Source: Candidatus Methanomethylicaceae archaeon
GTDB lineage: Archaea > Thermoproteota > Methanomethylicia > Methanomethylicales > Methanomethylicaceae
Direction: 5' to 3'
Length of the DNA: 64,000 bases
Assembly: GCA_015660995.1 (NCBI GenBank)
Contig: JACTUC010000025.1
Coordinates: forward strand, 24,271 to 88,270
This document shows, piece by piece, positions 1-8,807 of this stretch (positions within the stretch are counted from its first letter, which is position 1; each line of letters opens with the position of its first letter). Below the pieces are notes generated by a model. It was not told the DNA's origin, did no database searches, and saw nothing but the letters and a program-made list of their open reading frames with translations. The position numbers were made by a program, and so were the translations under genes.

Positions 1-1012
1 TGAAGAATTCGCAGAGCCTATGGATGTAGGAGCGCGGCAGCTTGCCCTTGGAGAGGAGGTGCGCTTTTATGCTCTCTCCAAAGGCATGTGACTCCTCAAG
101 GAATATCGGTAAGGGATTTCCGACATGTGCATTCTTTGCAGCTTTTTCAGCCAAGCCCTTCAGGTCGACAATATGCTCTCCCATTTCCATGCAACTCACA
201 TCGTCTGCCAGCAGCTCAGAGAATCTTTTCATGGAGGCTTTGCCGTAACGGTCCGCCTCCTCGGTTGCGTAAGTGATCGAGATGGATGTGATCTGATCGC
301 TCTCAAATTCGTTGGCTATTTCGGGTAGGTTGTGAGCCTCGTCCAGGATCAGTGCATATTGCGTTATGGATCTCCCGGAGCCACCTAATTTCTTGAGGAA
401 ATTGTCCCTGATCTTCCTGTTGAACAGGTAGGCGTAGCTGAGGGCGACGACGTCGACGTGCGGCAGCAGAAGCTTTGTGATCTCGTAGGGGCACATCTCG
501 TTCTCCTTGGATCTGGTGATCAACTCATAGGCAGGGGTCGGCACGCTCAAGATTTCGTCCCGCAGGGCGCGCCAGACCCTACGATCCTCATCGACGTTTG
601 TGTAGTAAGGGCACTTCCCGCTCTCAATTAGATCTGAGCAGAGCTCCATCATCGTCCGGGAATCCCTCGAAAGGCGGAGCACCGCCTCGTTGACGCACAT
701 TTCCGCCCTCCCCCGGATGGATATCCCAGAGACCCTTTCCTTCCCATTTATCGCCACAAGCTCCTCGACGACCCTGTCGAGCTCCTTGTAGGTTCTGGCT
801 GCGTAGAGTACCCGAAGGTTGAGCTCCTTGCAAGCCTGCAATCCCCCTGCCAAGGCACCTACGGTCTTGCCCAGGCCGCTAGCACCATCAACAATGGCGT
901 GGGTGTTCCCCTTGATAGCATCGTACACCACAGAAAGAAGCCGTTCCTGGTTAGGCTTGAAGGAAGGGTATGGAAAATACCGCCATTCGGGTGGGGGCAA
1001 AGAATGCACCAC
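1..1012 (-). CDS. XPD/Rad3-family Fe-S DNA helicase (3' end beyond window)
   Basis: An open frame runs without a stop from a GTG at 1012 (or GTG at 1009) to the left edge, giving about 337 N-terminal residues. A Walker A motif (DGASGLGKT) lies near residues 42-50 and a DEAH box (LILDEAHN) lies further on. Between them sit four cysteines in the XPD arrangement (AEMCVN, MELCSDLIESGKC, EMCPYE), which in this family bind a 4Fe-4S cluster. XPD-type enzymes are 5'-3' superfamily 2 helicases that act in DNA repair. The C-terminal helicase domain is outside the window. It is divergent from the mevalonate operon, with about 100 bp between them. Confidence 0.88.
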   Translation of the reverse strand, partial: MVHSLPPPEWRYFPYPSFKPNQERLLSVVYDAIKGNTHAIVDGASGLGKTVGALAGGLQACKELNLRVLYAARTYKELDRVVEELVAINGKERVSGISIRGRAEMCVNEAVLRLSRDSRTMMELCSDLIESGKCPYYTNVDEDRRVWRALRDEILSVPTPAYELITRSKENEMCPYEITKLLLPHVDVVALSYAYLFNRKIRDNFLKKLGGSGRSITQYALILDEAHNLPEIANEFESDQITSISITYATEEADRYGKASMKRFSELLADDVSCMEMGEHIVDLKGLAEKAAKNAHVGNPLPIFLEESHAFGESIKAHLLSKGKLPRSYIHRLCEFF

Positions 1013-1112
1013 TGCTCTACATAATGGTGGGTAATTAATAGCTTCCTGATACAAAAAGGTTTTAGCTCTGGCGATGTCCTATGATATTGTCAATAGTTTG
1101 GGGGAGGCCATA

Positions 1113-2417
1113 ATGAGCCTTAGGCTCTTTCTCGACAGCGAATCAGCCATTCCAGGTGAGATGCTCGTGGAGGAAAAGGAGCGCTCGCCAATGTACGATA
1201 TTCCTGCTCTTATGAAGAGGCACGATAACGGGCCAGTTCTTGTTTTTAACAAGGTAAAGGGCAGCAGCTTCAAGATAGTGAGCGGCCTATGCGGGACGAG
1301 GAATAGAATCTTCAGGGCGATAGGTGCGGACAGCCAGACCTACTACTCAAGGATAATCGATGCCACAAATCATCCCGTTCCCCCAATACTGGAGGAAAGC
1401 GGGCCAGTTACAGAGGTCCGCGAGAAGCCAGATCTCATGAAGCTCCCTGTACTGACCCATTACGAGAAGGATCCGGGTCCGTACATCACCTCCGGGATCG
1501 TGGTTGCGAGAAGCCCCGATGGCAAGTTCCAGAACGCGTCTATGCATAGACTGTTGGTGCTAGACAGGGACCATATGGCAATAAGGATAGTCCCTCGCCA
1601 CTTGTATGCACTTCACCAGGAAGCGAAAAAGCAGGGGAAGGATCTGCAGGTAGCAATCTCTATTGGCAACCACCCTGCCGTGACTGTGGGAGCCAACTCC
1701 GGCCCCAAGTTCGGCGTCGACGAGCTGGGTGTAGCCAATGCGCTGCTTGGTGGTGAGTTGAAGCTGGTGAGGTGCAAGCATGTCGATGTCAAGGTGCCTG
1801 CGGAGAGTGAGATTGTTATTGAGGCGGTAATCAAGAAGGACAAGCTGGTAGATGAGGGGCCATTCGTCGATCTTACGGGGACCTATGACATAGTCAGAAA
1901 ACAGCCCATAGTTGAGGTCGTCGGAATAATGAGGAGGAAAGATCCTATCTATCAGGCAATACTGCCTGGCGGATCCGAACACAAGCTGCTCATGGGTCTG
2001 CCCAAAGAGGCAAGGATGTACGACGGGATAACAAAAGCCGTCCCCGAGGTTAGGGGTGTGAGGCTTACACTTGGAGGGTCGTGCTGGTTCCATGCAGCCG
2101 TTTCCATAAGGAAACAGGCGGAGGGCGACGGTAAAAATGCACTACTGGCTGCATTTGGGTCCAACCCGAGCGTCAAGCATGTTGTTGTAGTCGACGAGGA
2201 CATAAACATCGATGATGTGAACGAGGTGGAGTGGGCCCTAGCCACAAGGTTCCAGGGGGATGAGGACATGATTAAGATTAGGAAAGCAAGGGGGTCGACG
2301 CTCGATCCTTCCTCTGATCAGGAGAAGATACTTACAACTAAGATCGGCTTCGACGCGACAATACCTTGGAACAAAGCCAAGGAGAAGTTCGAGAAGGCAA
2401 AGATGCCTGAGAAGTGA
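1113..2417 (+). CDS. UbiD-family decarboxylase, probable anhydromevalonate phosphate decarboxylase
   Basis: This 434-residue protein belongs to the UbiD family, which decarboxylates unsaturated acids using prenylated FMN. I assign the mevalonate role from context: it is followed 20 bp later by both AcnX-type subunits of phosphomevalonate dehydratase. Together they form the archaeal modified mevalonate branch, in which trans-anhydromevalonate 5-phosphate is decarboxylated to isopentenyl phosphate. The conserved GGSEHKLLMG segment lies near residue 287. I chose the ATG at 1113 because GGGGGAGG sits 7 nt upstream; an in-frame ATG at 1074 would add 13 unrelated residues. No UbiX gene (the cofactor maker) is in the window. 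Confidence 0.87.
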   Translation: MSLRLFLDSESAIPGEMLVEEKERSPMYDIPALMKRHDNGPVLVFNKVKGSSFKIVSGLCGTRNRIFRAIGADSQTYYSRIIDATNHPVPPILEESGPVTEVREKPDLMKLPVLTHYEKDPGPYITSGIVVARSPDGKFQNASMHRLLVLDRDHMAIRIVPRHLYALHQEAKKQGKDLQVAISIGNHPAVTVGANSGPKFGVDELGVANALLGGELKLVRCKHVDVKVPAESEIVIEAVIKKDKLVDEGPFVDLTGTYDIVRKQPIVEVVGIMRRKDPIYQAILPGGSEHKLLMGLPKEARMYDGITKAVPEVRGVRLTLGGSCWFHAAVSIRKQAEGDGKNALLAAFGSNPSVKHVVVVDEDINIDDVNEVEWALATRFQGDEDMIKIRKARGSTLDPSSDQEKILTTKIGFDATIPWNKAKEKFEKAKMPEK

Positions 2418-2437
2418 GCGTTTAGGCGGTCTTTTCA

Positions 2438-3640
2438 ATGCACCTTTCGAAAGTGGAGGAGGAGATGCTCTCAGGCGGCAGTGGAAAGGCAACTGAGAAG
2501 GCTATGCAGCTCCTCGTCGCCCTTGGTGACGTCCTGGGAGCACCCAGGCTGATCCCCATTGTGAGCGCTCAGATCGCAGGCGTCTCATACGGCAATATAG
2601 GCGACGCAGGCATGGAGCTTCTGGAGGACTGGGCAAGCCAAGGAGCAAAGACGCAGGTCAAGGCTACATTGAACCCAGCTGGAATGGATCTTGATAGATG
2701 GAAGGAGATGGGAGTCGACGAGGAGTACCACGCTAAGCAGTTGAGAATCATAAAGGCGTTCGAGATGATGGGAGTGCAGGCCACTTGCACATGCACACCA
2801 TATTTGGTTGGCAATAAACCTAGGCGGGGTTCACACATAGCTTGGTCGGAGTCCTCTGCGATTTGCTATGCAAACTCTGTGCTTGGGGCGATGACCAATA
2901 GAGAGGGGGGGCCTTCCGCTCTAGCAGCAGCCCTGACAGGGAGGACACCGTACTACGGACTTCATCTTAAGGATAACAGGAAGCCAACAATTGTTGTGGA
3001 CGTGAAGGCTAGGCTTTGTACGACCTACGACTTTAGCTTACTGGGGTACACTGTGGGGGGCATCATAGGCTCGGGCATTCCGATCTTTAGGGGGATAGGG
3101 CATCCTGATTCTGACAGAATGAAGATAATGTCAGCTGCCCTGGCCGCGTCAGGAGGGATCGCCATGTTTCATGTGGAAGGAGTAACGGGTGAGGCGGAAG
3201 GGTTCGATTTCAACTCGGTAGAGAGAGTCTGTATTGGCCAGAAGGAACTGGAGGCATCTAGAGAGAAGCTTACATCGGAAGGTGACCCTGACTTTGTATG
3301 CATAGGGTGCCCCCATTGCAGCCTCGAAGAGATGAAGGATCTTGCGAGGATGGTGAAAGGTAAGAGTGTGGGAAGGGGTAAGGCGCTATGGATCTTGACA
3401 TCAAGGGGTATATACAAAAGATCCAAAGAGAAGGGCTATGCTGGCGTTATAGAGAAAGCAGGCGGTAAGATCTTCGTTGACACCTGCATGGTTGTTTGCC
3501 CCCTTGAGAAGGCTGGATACAAGCACATGGCCTCAAACTCATGCAAGGCAGTCCACTATGTTCCATCCACGTCCAGGATAAAAGCGTCAGTCATGGAGCT
3601 AAGCAGTGCTTTGGAGAAGATGATGGAGGCTGGACAATGA
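2438..3640 (+). CDS. Phosphomevalonate dehydratase large subunit (AcnX)
   Basis: This 400-residue aconitase-X catalytic subunit would dehydrate (R)-5-phosphomevalonate to anhydromevalonate phosphate. Recognisable segments are CTCTPYLVGN followed by GSHIAWSESSA, and the cysteine-rich stretches CIGCPHCSLEE and DTCMVVCPLE that resemble the Fe-S ligands of the family. It lies between the UbiD gene (20 bp gap) and the small subunit, whose ATG overlaps this stop in an ATGA junction, so the two subunits are probably translationally coupled. In bacteria AcnX homologues act on hydroxyproline-derived substrates. The UbiD neighbour makes the mevalonate role much more likely here. Confidence 0.9.
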   Translation: MHLSKVEEEMLSGGSGKATEKAMQLLVALGDVLGAPRLIPIVSAQIAGVSYGNIGDAGMELLEDWASQGAKTQVKATLNPAGMDLDRWKEMGVDEEYHAKQLRIIKAFEMMGVQATCTCTPYLVGNKPRRGSHIAWSESSAICYANSVLGAMTNREGGPSALAAALTGRTPYYGLHLKDNRKPTIVVDVKARLCTTYDFSLLGYTVGGIIGSGIPIFRGIGHPDSDRMKIMSAALAASGGIAMFHVEGVTGEAEGFDFNSVERVCIGQKELEASREKLTSEGDPDFVCIGCPHCSLEEMKDLARMVKGKSVGRGKALWILTSRGIYKRSKEKGYAGVIEKAGGKIFVDTCMVVCPLEKAGYKHMASNSCKAVHYVPSTSRIKASVMELSSALEKMMEAGQ

Positions 3641-4047
3641 GAGGTGAGAGGGCATACATTGGCAGGGGTGTTGCAAAGTTTGTTGGCGAGGGCGAGGCAC
3701 TTGTCTCAAAGCAGGGGATATCATTCTTTGGCGGTGTGGACCCCAAGACGGGCATCGTAAGAGAGAAGGGGCACGACCTATGCGGTGCAGACATAACTGG
3801 CAAGGTTTTGGTCTTTCCGAAGGGAAAGGGGAGCACAGTAGGGTCTTACGTCATATATCAGCTGAAGAAGAACGGCCACGCGCCAGCTGCCATCGTGAAC
3901 ATTGAGACAGAGACCATAATCGCAACCGGGTGCATACTCGCCGAAGTCCCGCTCGTGGATAAGCTTGAGAAGAACCCGCTCAAAGAGATAAAGACAGGGG
4001 ACCTTGTTCTCGTTGATGGAAAAACGGGCAAAGTAGTGATAAGGTAG
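3637..4047 (+). CDS. Phosphomevalonate dehydratase small subunit (DUF126 swivel domain)
   Basis: A 136-residue protein matching the aconitase-X swivel domain (DUF126), with the conserved FFGGVDPKTG near residues 30-39 and the GKGSTVGSYV loop that forms part of the active site in the family. Its ATG overlaps the stop of the large subunit (ATGA at 3637-3640). An in-frame start at 3541 exists but would lie deep inside the large subunit and add residues not typical of the family. The two subunits form the dehydratase of the archaeal mevalonate pathway. Confidence 0.9.
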   Translation: MRGERAYIGRGVAKFVGEGEALVSKQGISFFGGVDPKTGIVREKGHDLCGADITGKVLVFPKGKGSTVGSYVIYQLKKNGHAPAAIVNIETETIIATGCILAEVPLVDKLEKNPLKEIKTGDLVLVDGKTGKVVIR

Positions 4048-4092
4048 AAGGCGTTTTATCATACTGATAGGCAATACGGAAGGTGCGCCAAA

Positions 4093-5358
4093 ATGCAAAG
4101 ATCTTGGGGCATGATCAAGGATCCCATATATGGCTATGTTCACGTCTCAGAGCCTGAGATAGATGTAATCGATACCCTCCCGATGCAGAGGCTTCGGAGA
4201 ATAAAGCAACTGGTTTTTGCGGACTATGTTTATCCGGGTGCCAACCATTCAAGGTTCGAACACTCTATCGGCGTAATGCACCTGGCAGGGCTCCTTGGGG
4301 AATCTCTGCCAGTAGAGATGCCAAAGGAAGATGTCCAGAAGGTAAGGCTTGCCGGCCTTTTCCACGATCTGGGGCACGGGCCGTTCTCCCACACTTTCGA
4401 GCAGATTCTCATGAAGAAGCTGAACAAGACTCACGAAGACCTAACCCCTTGGATAATAATGGGGACAGAACTCAAAGACATACTCGCAAAACACGGGTTC
4501 AAGGCAGATGAAGTGGCTAACCTGTCGGTGGGGAGGGGCAATAAAGAAAAGGCTTTCATGAACCAGATCATTACGAGCAGCGTTGACGTGGACAAGATGG
4601 ACTTCCTCGTCAGGGATACGCACCATACGGGCGCAGAGTACGGAAAGGTGGACGTATATAGGCTAATATACACAATGGGTGTGGCCGACGACAACCTCGT
4701 TGTGGATAGCTCAGCGCTTCCAACGTTGGAGGCGTTTCTCATTGCTAGGGTAGAATCCTTCAGGGCTATCTATTACCACAAAACTGCCAGGGCGGCTCAG
4801 ATCCTTCTCGTAAAAGCCATGGAGGCTGCGGACGAGGAGCTTGACCTATGCGGTTTCAAGAGCCCGGAGGAATACCTTGAGATGGACGACTACACCGTAT
4901 GGAGCAAACTGAAGACGTGCAAGAAGTCAAGCAAGATAATGAAGGACCTTGAGAGAAGAAGGTTGCTGAAATGCGCTTACGAGTTGGAGATGCAGGCCGA
5001 AGATAAATCTATCAGTAGCCTCTTTGGCCTGGAGGGGATAAGGAGCCAGGTCGAGGATGAGCTTGCTGCTAAAGCAGGCGTCCCTGCAGGGGAGGTCTTC
5101 ATCGATACCCCCTCCCTTCCATCCATCCCCTACCAGCACATGATGGACTTCGATCCCATGGAGATCCCGATAATCGATGTCGAGGGGAACTCGAGGAAGG
5201 TCCTTAGGGCTACTAAGCTTTCTAGGACAATAGAGGTCCTTAGGGGATTCGTAAACATAGTCAGGGTCTACACTTATGAGAAGAACCGCGAGAAGGTAAA
5301 ATCTGCAGCGGAGAAAGTTTTAGGAAACCTTCCTGAATCTGGCCGCGTCTCATATTAA
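4093..5358 (+). CDS. HD-domain phosphohydrolase (dNTPase/SAMHD1-like)
   Basis: A 421-residue HD-superfamily protein. The metal-binding set is visible as NHSRFEHSIGV, then LFHDLGHGPFSHTFE, and later DVDKMDFLVRD. This layout is shared with deoxynucleotide triphosphohydrolases and archaeal relatives of SAMHD1. The substrate cannot be told from sequence. A GGAAGGTG ribosome site precedes the ATG. Its 3' end overlaps by 9 bp the convergent thymidylate kinase gene, which suggests but does not prove a nucleotide-pool role. Confidence 0.82.
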   Translation: MQRSWGMIKDPIYGYVHVSEPEIDVIDTLPMQRLRRIKQLVFADYVYPGANHSRFEHSIGVMHLAGLLGESLPVEMPKEDVQKVRLAGLFHDLGHGPFSHTFEQILMKKLNKTHEDLTPWIIMGTELKDILAKHGFKADEVANLSVGRGNKEKAFMNQIITSSVDVDKMDFLVRDTHHTGAEYGKVDVYRLIYTMGVADDNLVVDSSALPTLEAFLIARVESFRAIYYHKTARAAQILLVKAMEAADEELDLCGFKSPEEYLEMDDYTVWSKLKTCKKSSKIMKDLERRRLLKCAYELEMQAEDKSISSLFGLEGIRSQVEDELAAKAGVPAGEVFIDTPSLPSIPYQHMMDFDPMEIPIIDVEGNSRKVLRATKLSRTIEVLRGFVNIVRVYTYEKNREKVKSAAEKVLGNLPESGRVSY

Positions 5359-5955
5359 GCCCTTTACAATGGCGAGGGTTGCACGGAGTATATCCTGGTG
5401 AACCTCCTTCGATGGCTTCATTGCGTCGATGACCAGATACCCCTTCATTTTCGCCCGTTCCAAGAAGTTATTTCTTACCTTTGACAAAAAGGCAACATTC
5501 TCGAAGCGATCAGGATCCATGGACTTCCTTTTGAGCGAAAGGTCTGGGTCAATGTCAAGGATAATGGTTAGGTCAGGCTCGATGACGTTGCGGTTTATTG
5601 AAATGATCCACTTCTCGTCTAGCCCTTCGGCCTTCTGGTATGCGATGGAGGACTCGAAGTACCTGTCGGTAACCACGATCAGCTTTGAGGCTACTGAGGG
5701 TTTGATCACCTTCTCCATGTGGTCTACCCTGTCTGCTGCGAAGAGGAGTGCATCCATGGTGGGAACCGTTCTTTCATCGCGCAGGAGAGTCCTTATTACG
5801 GGCTCCAACTTTCCCTCTGGATTTGGCTCCTTGGTGGCTATGGCAGGGTAGCCCTGCTTCTTCAAGGATTCCACAAGCAGCCCCGTCTGTGTTGTGGAGC
5901 CTGCGCCGTCCACCCCTTCTATGGCAATAAACGCCCCTCTCCTGAGTTCGACCAT
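5350..5955 (-). CDS. tmk: Thymidylate kinase
   Basis: A 201-residue P-loop kinase converting dTMP to dTDP. The Walker A motif (GVDGAGSTTQ) is at residues 14-23, DRYFESSIAYQ carries the DR[YFH] signature, and DPDRFENVAFL lies in the lid region. Length is normal for archaeal Tmk. It is convergent with the HD hydrolase (9 bp overlap) and divergent from the XPF-like nuclease across about 135 AT-rich base pairs that should hold both promoters. Confidence 0.92.
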   Translation of the reverse strand: MVELRRGAFIAIEGVDGAGSTTQTGLLVESLKKQGYPAIATKEPNPEGKLEPVIRTLLRDERTVPTMDALLFAADRVDHMEKVIKPSVASKLIVVTDRYFESSIAYQKAEGLDEKWIISINRNVIEPDLTIILDIDPDLSLKRKSMDPDRFENVAFLSKVRNNFLERAKMKGYLVIDAMKPSKEVHQDILRATLAIVKGLI

Positions 5956-6089
5956 ACCACGATATCTATTTGAGAGCGATTATATCTCTATCGAATATAG
6001 AACTGGCAAGATTTTTGATAGCTTCGATAAACAAGATAGTGTTATGTCTTTGAGCTGAGATAGAAATCGTTAATCGGGAGGATAAATGT

Positions 6090-6863
6090 GTGAGTGGCAA
6101 GGAGAAGCAGTTTGATTTGGCGAGTCAGAAGAGTCTTGAGACGTTCTTGCCTAAGGAGAAGAGCACAGGGCCAATCAGGATCATTGTAGACCATAGAGAA
6201 AGACCCTCCCAGACTGTTTCAGAGCTCAGTCGGCTAGGCGCAGCGCTGGAGTTCAAGAGCTTGAAGGTGGGTGATTATGTGGTTTCGGACGAGGTTGCGA
6301 TCGAAAGGAAGACCTTTGATGACTTCGCGACATCGATACTCGACAGAAGGCTATTTGAACAGGCAAGAGCCCTGAAGGATACTTACGGCAGACCATTATT
6401 GCTCCTCGAAGGGAGGGGGCCTTTGAGGAGGGGTATATCGGAAGAGGCACTCAGAGGGGCAATCGTGAGCGTCATTCTGGATCTTGGTGTTTCCCTGCTC
6501 TGGGCAGAAGATGCCGATGAGGCTGCAAAGCTTTTGATGACTATAGCTAGGAGAGAGCAGAGGGACTCTTCGAGGGGCATCTCTCTTAAAGATAGGAGGC
6601 GCCCGGTTACTCCTGACGAGGAGAGAGAATATGTTGTAGCAAGCTTACCCATGGTCGAGGCAGCAACGGCCAAGAAGCTGCTTATCGCTTTGAAGTCTGT
6701 GCAAGCTGTGTTTTCAGCAAGCGAAAAGGAGCTGATGGAAGTAGATGGCATCGGACCCAAGAAGGCGAGGAGAATAAGGGACGTGATTAGCCAAGATTAT
6801 GTTATCAGACCTTCGTCTTCCGAACCTTCTCGAGGGTCTCATAGAGAGACGAGAGGCTCCTAG
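6090..6863 (+). CDS. XPF/ERCC4-type structure-specific nuclease with helix-hairpin-helix domain
   Basis: A 257-residue protein with an ERCC4 nuclease domain (about residues 28-150), including the IERKTFDDF catalytic motif near 76-84. A tandem helix-hairpin-helix region follows (about 185-235, with VDGIGPKKARRIR). This is the short, helicase-less XPF form found in crenarchaeal-type archaea. There it works as a dimer on flaps and forks, usually with PCNA. GTG start, with GGGAGG 8 nt upstream. The last 59 bp overlap the convergent zinc-protein gene, so the final 20 residues (SSSEPSRGSHRETRGS) may be unstructured. Confidence 0.88.
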   Translation: MSGKEKQFDLASQKSLETFLPKEKSTGPIRIIVDHRERPSQTVSELSRLGAALEFKSLKVGDYVVSDEVAIERKTFDDFATSILDRRLFEQARALKDTYGRPLLLLEGRGPLRRGISEEALRGAIVSVILDLGVSLLWAEDADEAAKLLMTIARREQRDSSRGISLKDRRRPVTPDEEREYVVASLPMVEAATAKKLLIALKSVQAVFSASEKELMEVDGIGPKKARRIRDVISQDYVIRPSSSEPSRGSHRETRGS

Positions 6864-7170
6864 AGAGCTTCCCCAGCTCCTCTGGATCGTCCGTTTTTGC
6901 TAGCTTATCTTTGATCTGGCTAATCTTTTCTAGCAAGATCATTTCAAGCTCAGAGGTTGTATTCGATTCAGCGGCCACCTTTTCAACTTCTGTGGACTTT
7001 GTGAAGATAACCCTACGGTTGCACCCTGGGCAGATCATCTCACCTGTGGTCAGTCTGAATATCGGTATTTTACAGTCTGGGCACGTATCGGAGAGCATGG
7101 TTGCCCCTCCCCGGAGGAGATCCGCCATCTTTTTTATGTTAGCGTCCCTTTTGCTGATTTTTTCTGCCAT
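6805..7170 (-). CDS. Sjogren/scleroderma autoantigen 1 (p27)-like zinc protein
   Basis: A 121-residue protein whose N-terminal half carries one zinc ribbon (CPDC near residue 32, CPGC near 51) after a basic helix, followed by a charged, probably coiled-coil tail. This matches the archaeal and eukaryotic autoantigen p27 family, whose biochemical role is unknown. It is convergent with the XPF-like nuclease gene, overlapping it by 59 bp. It is divergent from the UPF0147 gene at 7320, with a TATA-rich spacer between. Confidence 0.8.
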   Translation of the reverse strand: MAEKISKRDANIKKMADLLRGGATMLSDTCPDCKIPIFRLTTGEMICPGCNRRVIFTKSTEVEKVAAESNTTSELEMILLEKISQIKDKLAKTDDPEELGKLSRSLSSLYETLEKVRKTKV

Positions 7171-7262
7171 GATCTAGGTAATACCCTTAGGGGAGTAATA
7201 ATGTTCTCGTTTGATTAAAAAAAGGACGATGGAGCTGGCTAGTATACCTTCAAGACCCGCAA

Positions 7263-7275
7263 TATATTTATTATA
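7263..7275 (+). promoter_or_regulatory. TATA promoter of the UPF0147 gene
   Basis: The AT-rich run TATTTATTATAAAG is centred about 49 bp before the ATG at 7320. That would place transcription start near 7297 and give a leader of about 23 nt. This is the usual archaeal TATA spacing. Confidence 0.5.
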
Positions 7276-7319
7276 AAGCGATATATGTGTGGGTTGCAAC
7301 TTGTAGAGTGGTGGCGCTT

Positions 7320-7574
7320 ATGGTCGATGATAAAATAGTTCAGGCTTTGGGAGTACTTCAGCAGATTGCGGAGGACAACGGAGTCCCTCGGAATATCAGA
7401 CGATCTGCAACAGATGCAATGAAGGTGCTTCAGGGAAAGGAGTATTCAAAAGCTGTGAATGCGTCCAATGCCATAAGCATTCTGGAAGAATGCAGCCAAG
7501 ATCCCAACATGCCCCTTTTTGCCAGGACAGCCATATGGAAGGCAACAAGCATTTTGGAGCAAGTCAAGGATTAA
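7320..7574 (+). CDS. UPF0147 family protein
   Basis: An 84-residue all-helical protein of the archaeal UPF0147 family, with the segments [20 protein letters not shown] and [19 protein letters not shown]. The function is unknown. I use the ATG at 7320; an upstream in-frame start at 7287 falls close to the predicted transcription start and adds residues not typical of the family. The 3' end overlaps the convergent phosphatase gene by 11 bp. Confidence 0.85.
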   Translation: MVDDKIVQALGVLQQIAEDNGVPRNIRRSATDAMKVLQGKEYSKAVNASNAISILEECSQDPNMPLFARTAIWKATSILEQVKD

Positions 7575-8406
7575 TTTCTTTAGCCACGTTTTTTCCAGTT
7601 ACTAATCGTTTTCCATATATTAGTGACAGGGCTTCCCTACAATTAGCTTCAGACCCCGCTACTAGCGAGATCCTTTCACTTAGGCTCAATTCACAGTCAA
7701 GTGTATTTCCATTTAGATCGAGCATCGAACCACCAGCTTCAAGAATGATTACATATGCCGCGGCTATGTCAGTCACCCTAAGCATACTCCGGTTGTCAGC
7801 ATACAGATCAAGACCACCGCTGGCGACGTAGCAAAGTTCTAAAGCGGCAGATCCCATGTTTCGGATATGCTTGACGCCGAGGCAAAGGGGAAGGATCTCA
7901 AACATCTTCTGCTGGTTGCCCAAGACGTTGAAGTCGACACCGATGAGGCCATCGCGCAACGATGATTTTGCCCTAACACCTATTCTTTTGCCGTCCATGA
8001 AAGCGCCTTTCCACTTCTCAGCTGTAAAGAGTCTGCCAGACGGGAGCTCCATCACCGCACCAGCGATTACATCAGAAAGTAGAGCTCCTGAAGAAAGTGC
8101 TACCGATATTGAGAAGAAATTGATCCCGCGCGCTGCATTTGTAGTTCCATCAACTGGATCAAGCACAATCAATGGAAAGTCGTCGGCACCGAATCGCTTT
8201 TCGCCCAGCTCCTCGCTCAGCAGGCGACCCCTGAAGCTTACAGACTCTAAGTAAGAGATTGCTGCCTCCTCTGCGACCAGGTCGATCATCCTAGTGTGAT
8301 CACCTCCTGCCCCCTGCCTGACTATCTTCTCCACGAGATGAGGCGCTAGTTTTGATATCGCTTCCACCTCGGCCCTGCAGATGCCCTCTAGAAAAGTGGT
8401 GTCCAT
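7564..8406 (-). CDS. suhB: Inositol-monophosphatase / fructose-bisphosphatase family enzyme
   Basis: A 280-residue Mg-dependent sugar phosphatase. Metal ligands are visible as LSEELGE, then [12 protein letters not shown], and later [11 protein letters not shown], the three signature motifs of the IMPase/archaeal FBPase family. Archaeal members often act on both myo-inositol-1-phosphate and fructose-1,6-bisphosphate; sequence does not decide which applies here. I chose the ATG at 8406 because a TATA element at 8431-8440 puts transcription start almost on it, suggesting a leaderless mRNA. A start at 8466 would run into the tRNA-Leu gene. Confidence 0.85.
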   Translation of the reverse strand: MDTTFLEGICRAEVEAISKLAPHLVEKIVRQGAGGDHTRMIDLVAEEAAISYLESVSFRGRLLSEELGEKRFGADDFPLIVLDPVDGTTNAARGINFFSISVALSSGALLSDVIAGAVMELPSGRLFTAEKWKGAFMDGKRIGVRAKSSLRDGLIGVDFNVLGNQQKMFEILPLCLGVKHIRNMGSAALELCYVASGGLDLYADNRSMLRVTDIAAAYVIILEAGGSMLDLNGNTLDCELSLSERISLVAGSEANCREALSLIYGKRLVTGKNVAKEINP

Positions 8407-8413
8407 AGCTACT

Positions 8414-8440
8414 AAAAATATATGTGTGGATTTATAAAAT
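8414..8440. promoter_or_regulatory. Back-to-back TATA elements for the phosphatase gene and tRNA-Leu
   Basis: TTTATAAAAT (8431-8440), read on the minus strand, is about 26 bp from the ATG of the phosphatase gene at 8406. AAAATATAT (8414-8422), read on the plus strand, is about 30 bp before the tRNA-Leu at 8453. The two divergent promoters share about 45 bp. Confidence 0.45.
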
Positions 8441-8452
8441 AGTAGGAGCAAC

Positions 8453-8540
8453 GCGGGGGTCGCCAAGTCAGGTCAAAGGTGCAAGGCTCAGGACCTTGTG
8501 GCGCAGGCCTTCGAGGGTTCAAATCCCTCCCCCCGCACCA
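8453..8540 (+). tRNA. tRNA-Leu (CAG), 3' CCA encoded
   Basis: Cloverleaf with acceptor GCGGGGG/CCCCCGC, anticodon stem CAAGG/CCTTG, loop CTCAGGA (anticodon CAG), a long class II variable arm, and a GAGGG/CCCTC T-stem with loop TTCAAAT. Discriminator A is at 8537 and CCA is encoded at 8538-8540. No intron. It shares its acceptor stem and most of the T-arm with the intron-bearing tRNA-Leu(TAA) at 57033-57158. Confidence 0.96.
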
Positions 8541-8807
8541 CGTCTTTTAGGTTAATTCGAACAAGAGATGGTACAACGAAGGAGGAGGAGAGAATCCTTC
8601 TAAACACGAGCCAAGGGCAAAATGCCTTATTTGCAGTTGATCATTTTGGTAAAGCAAGCACCGATAATGTTATAGTCATATTGATAAAAAGTTAGAAATA
8701 TAATATTAGAAGAAAATGGATAATGTGGGTGTGGCAAAATCACCTCCGGGGGAGTTCCAGGGACGAATTATGAAAAACGGGCTAGTGCAAGATCTTTTGA
8801 CCGAATT

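Noticed and set aside
1560..2093. 177-codon minus-strand frame
   Set aside because: It lies wholly opposite the UbiD gene, has no family features, and reflects the codon bias of the real gene.
8498..8695. 65-codon frame on the plus strand
   Set aside because: It begins inside tRNA-Leu(CAG), has no internal ATG in frame, and shows no similarity that I recognise.
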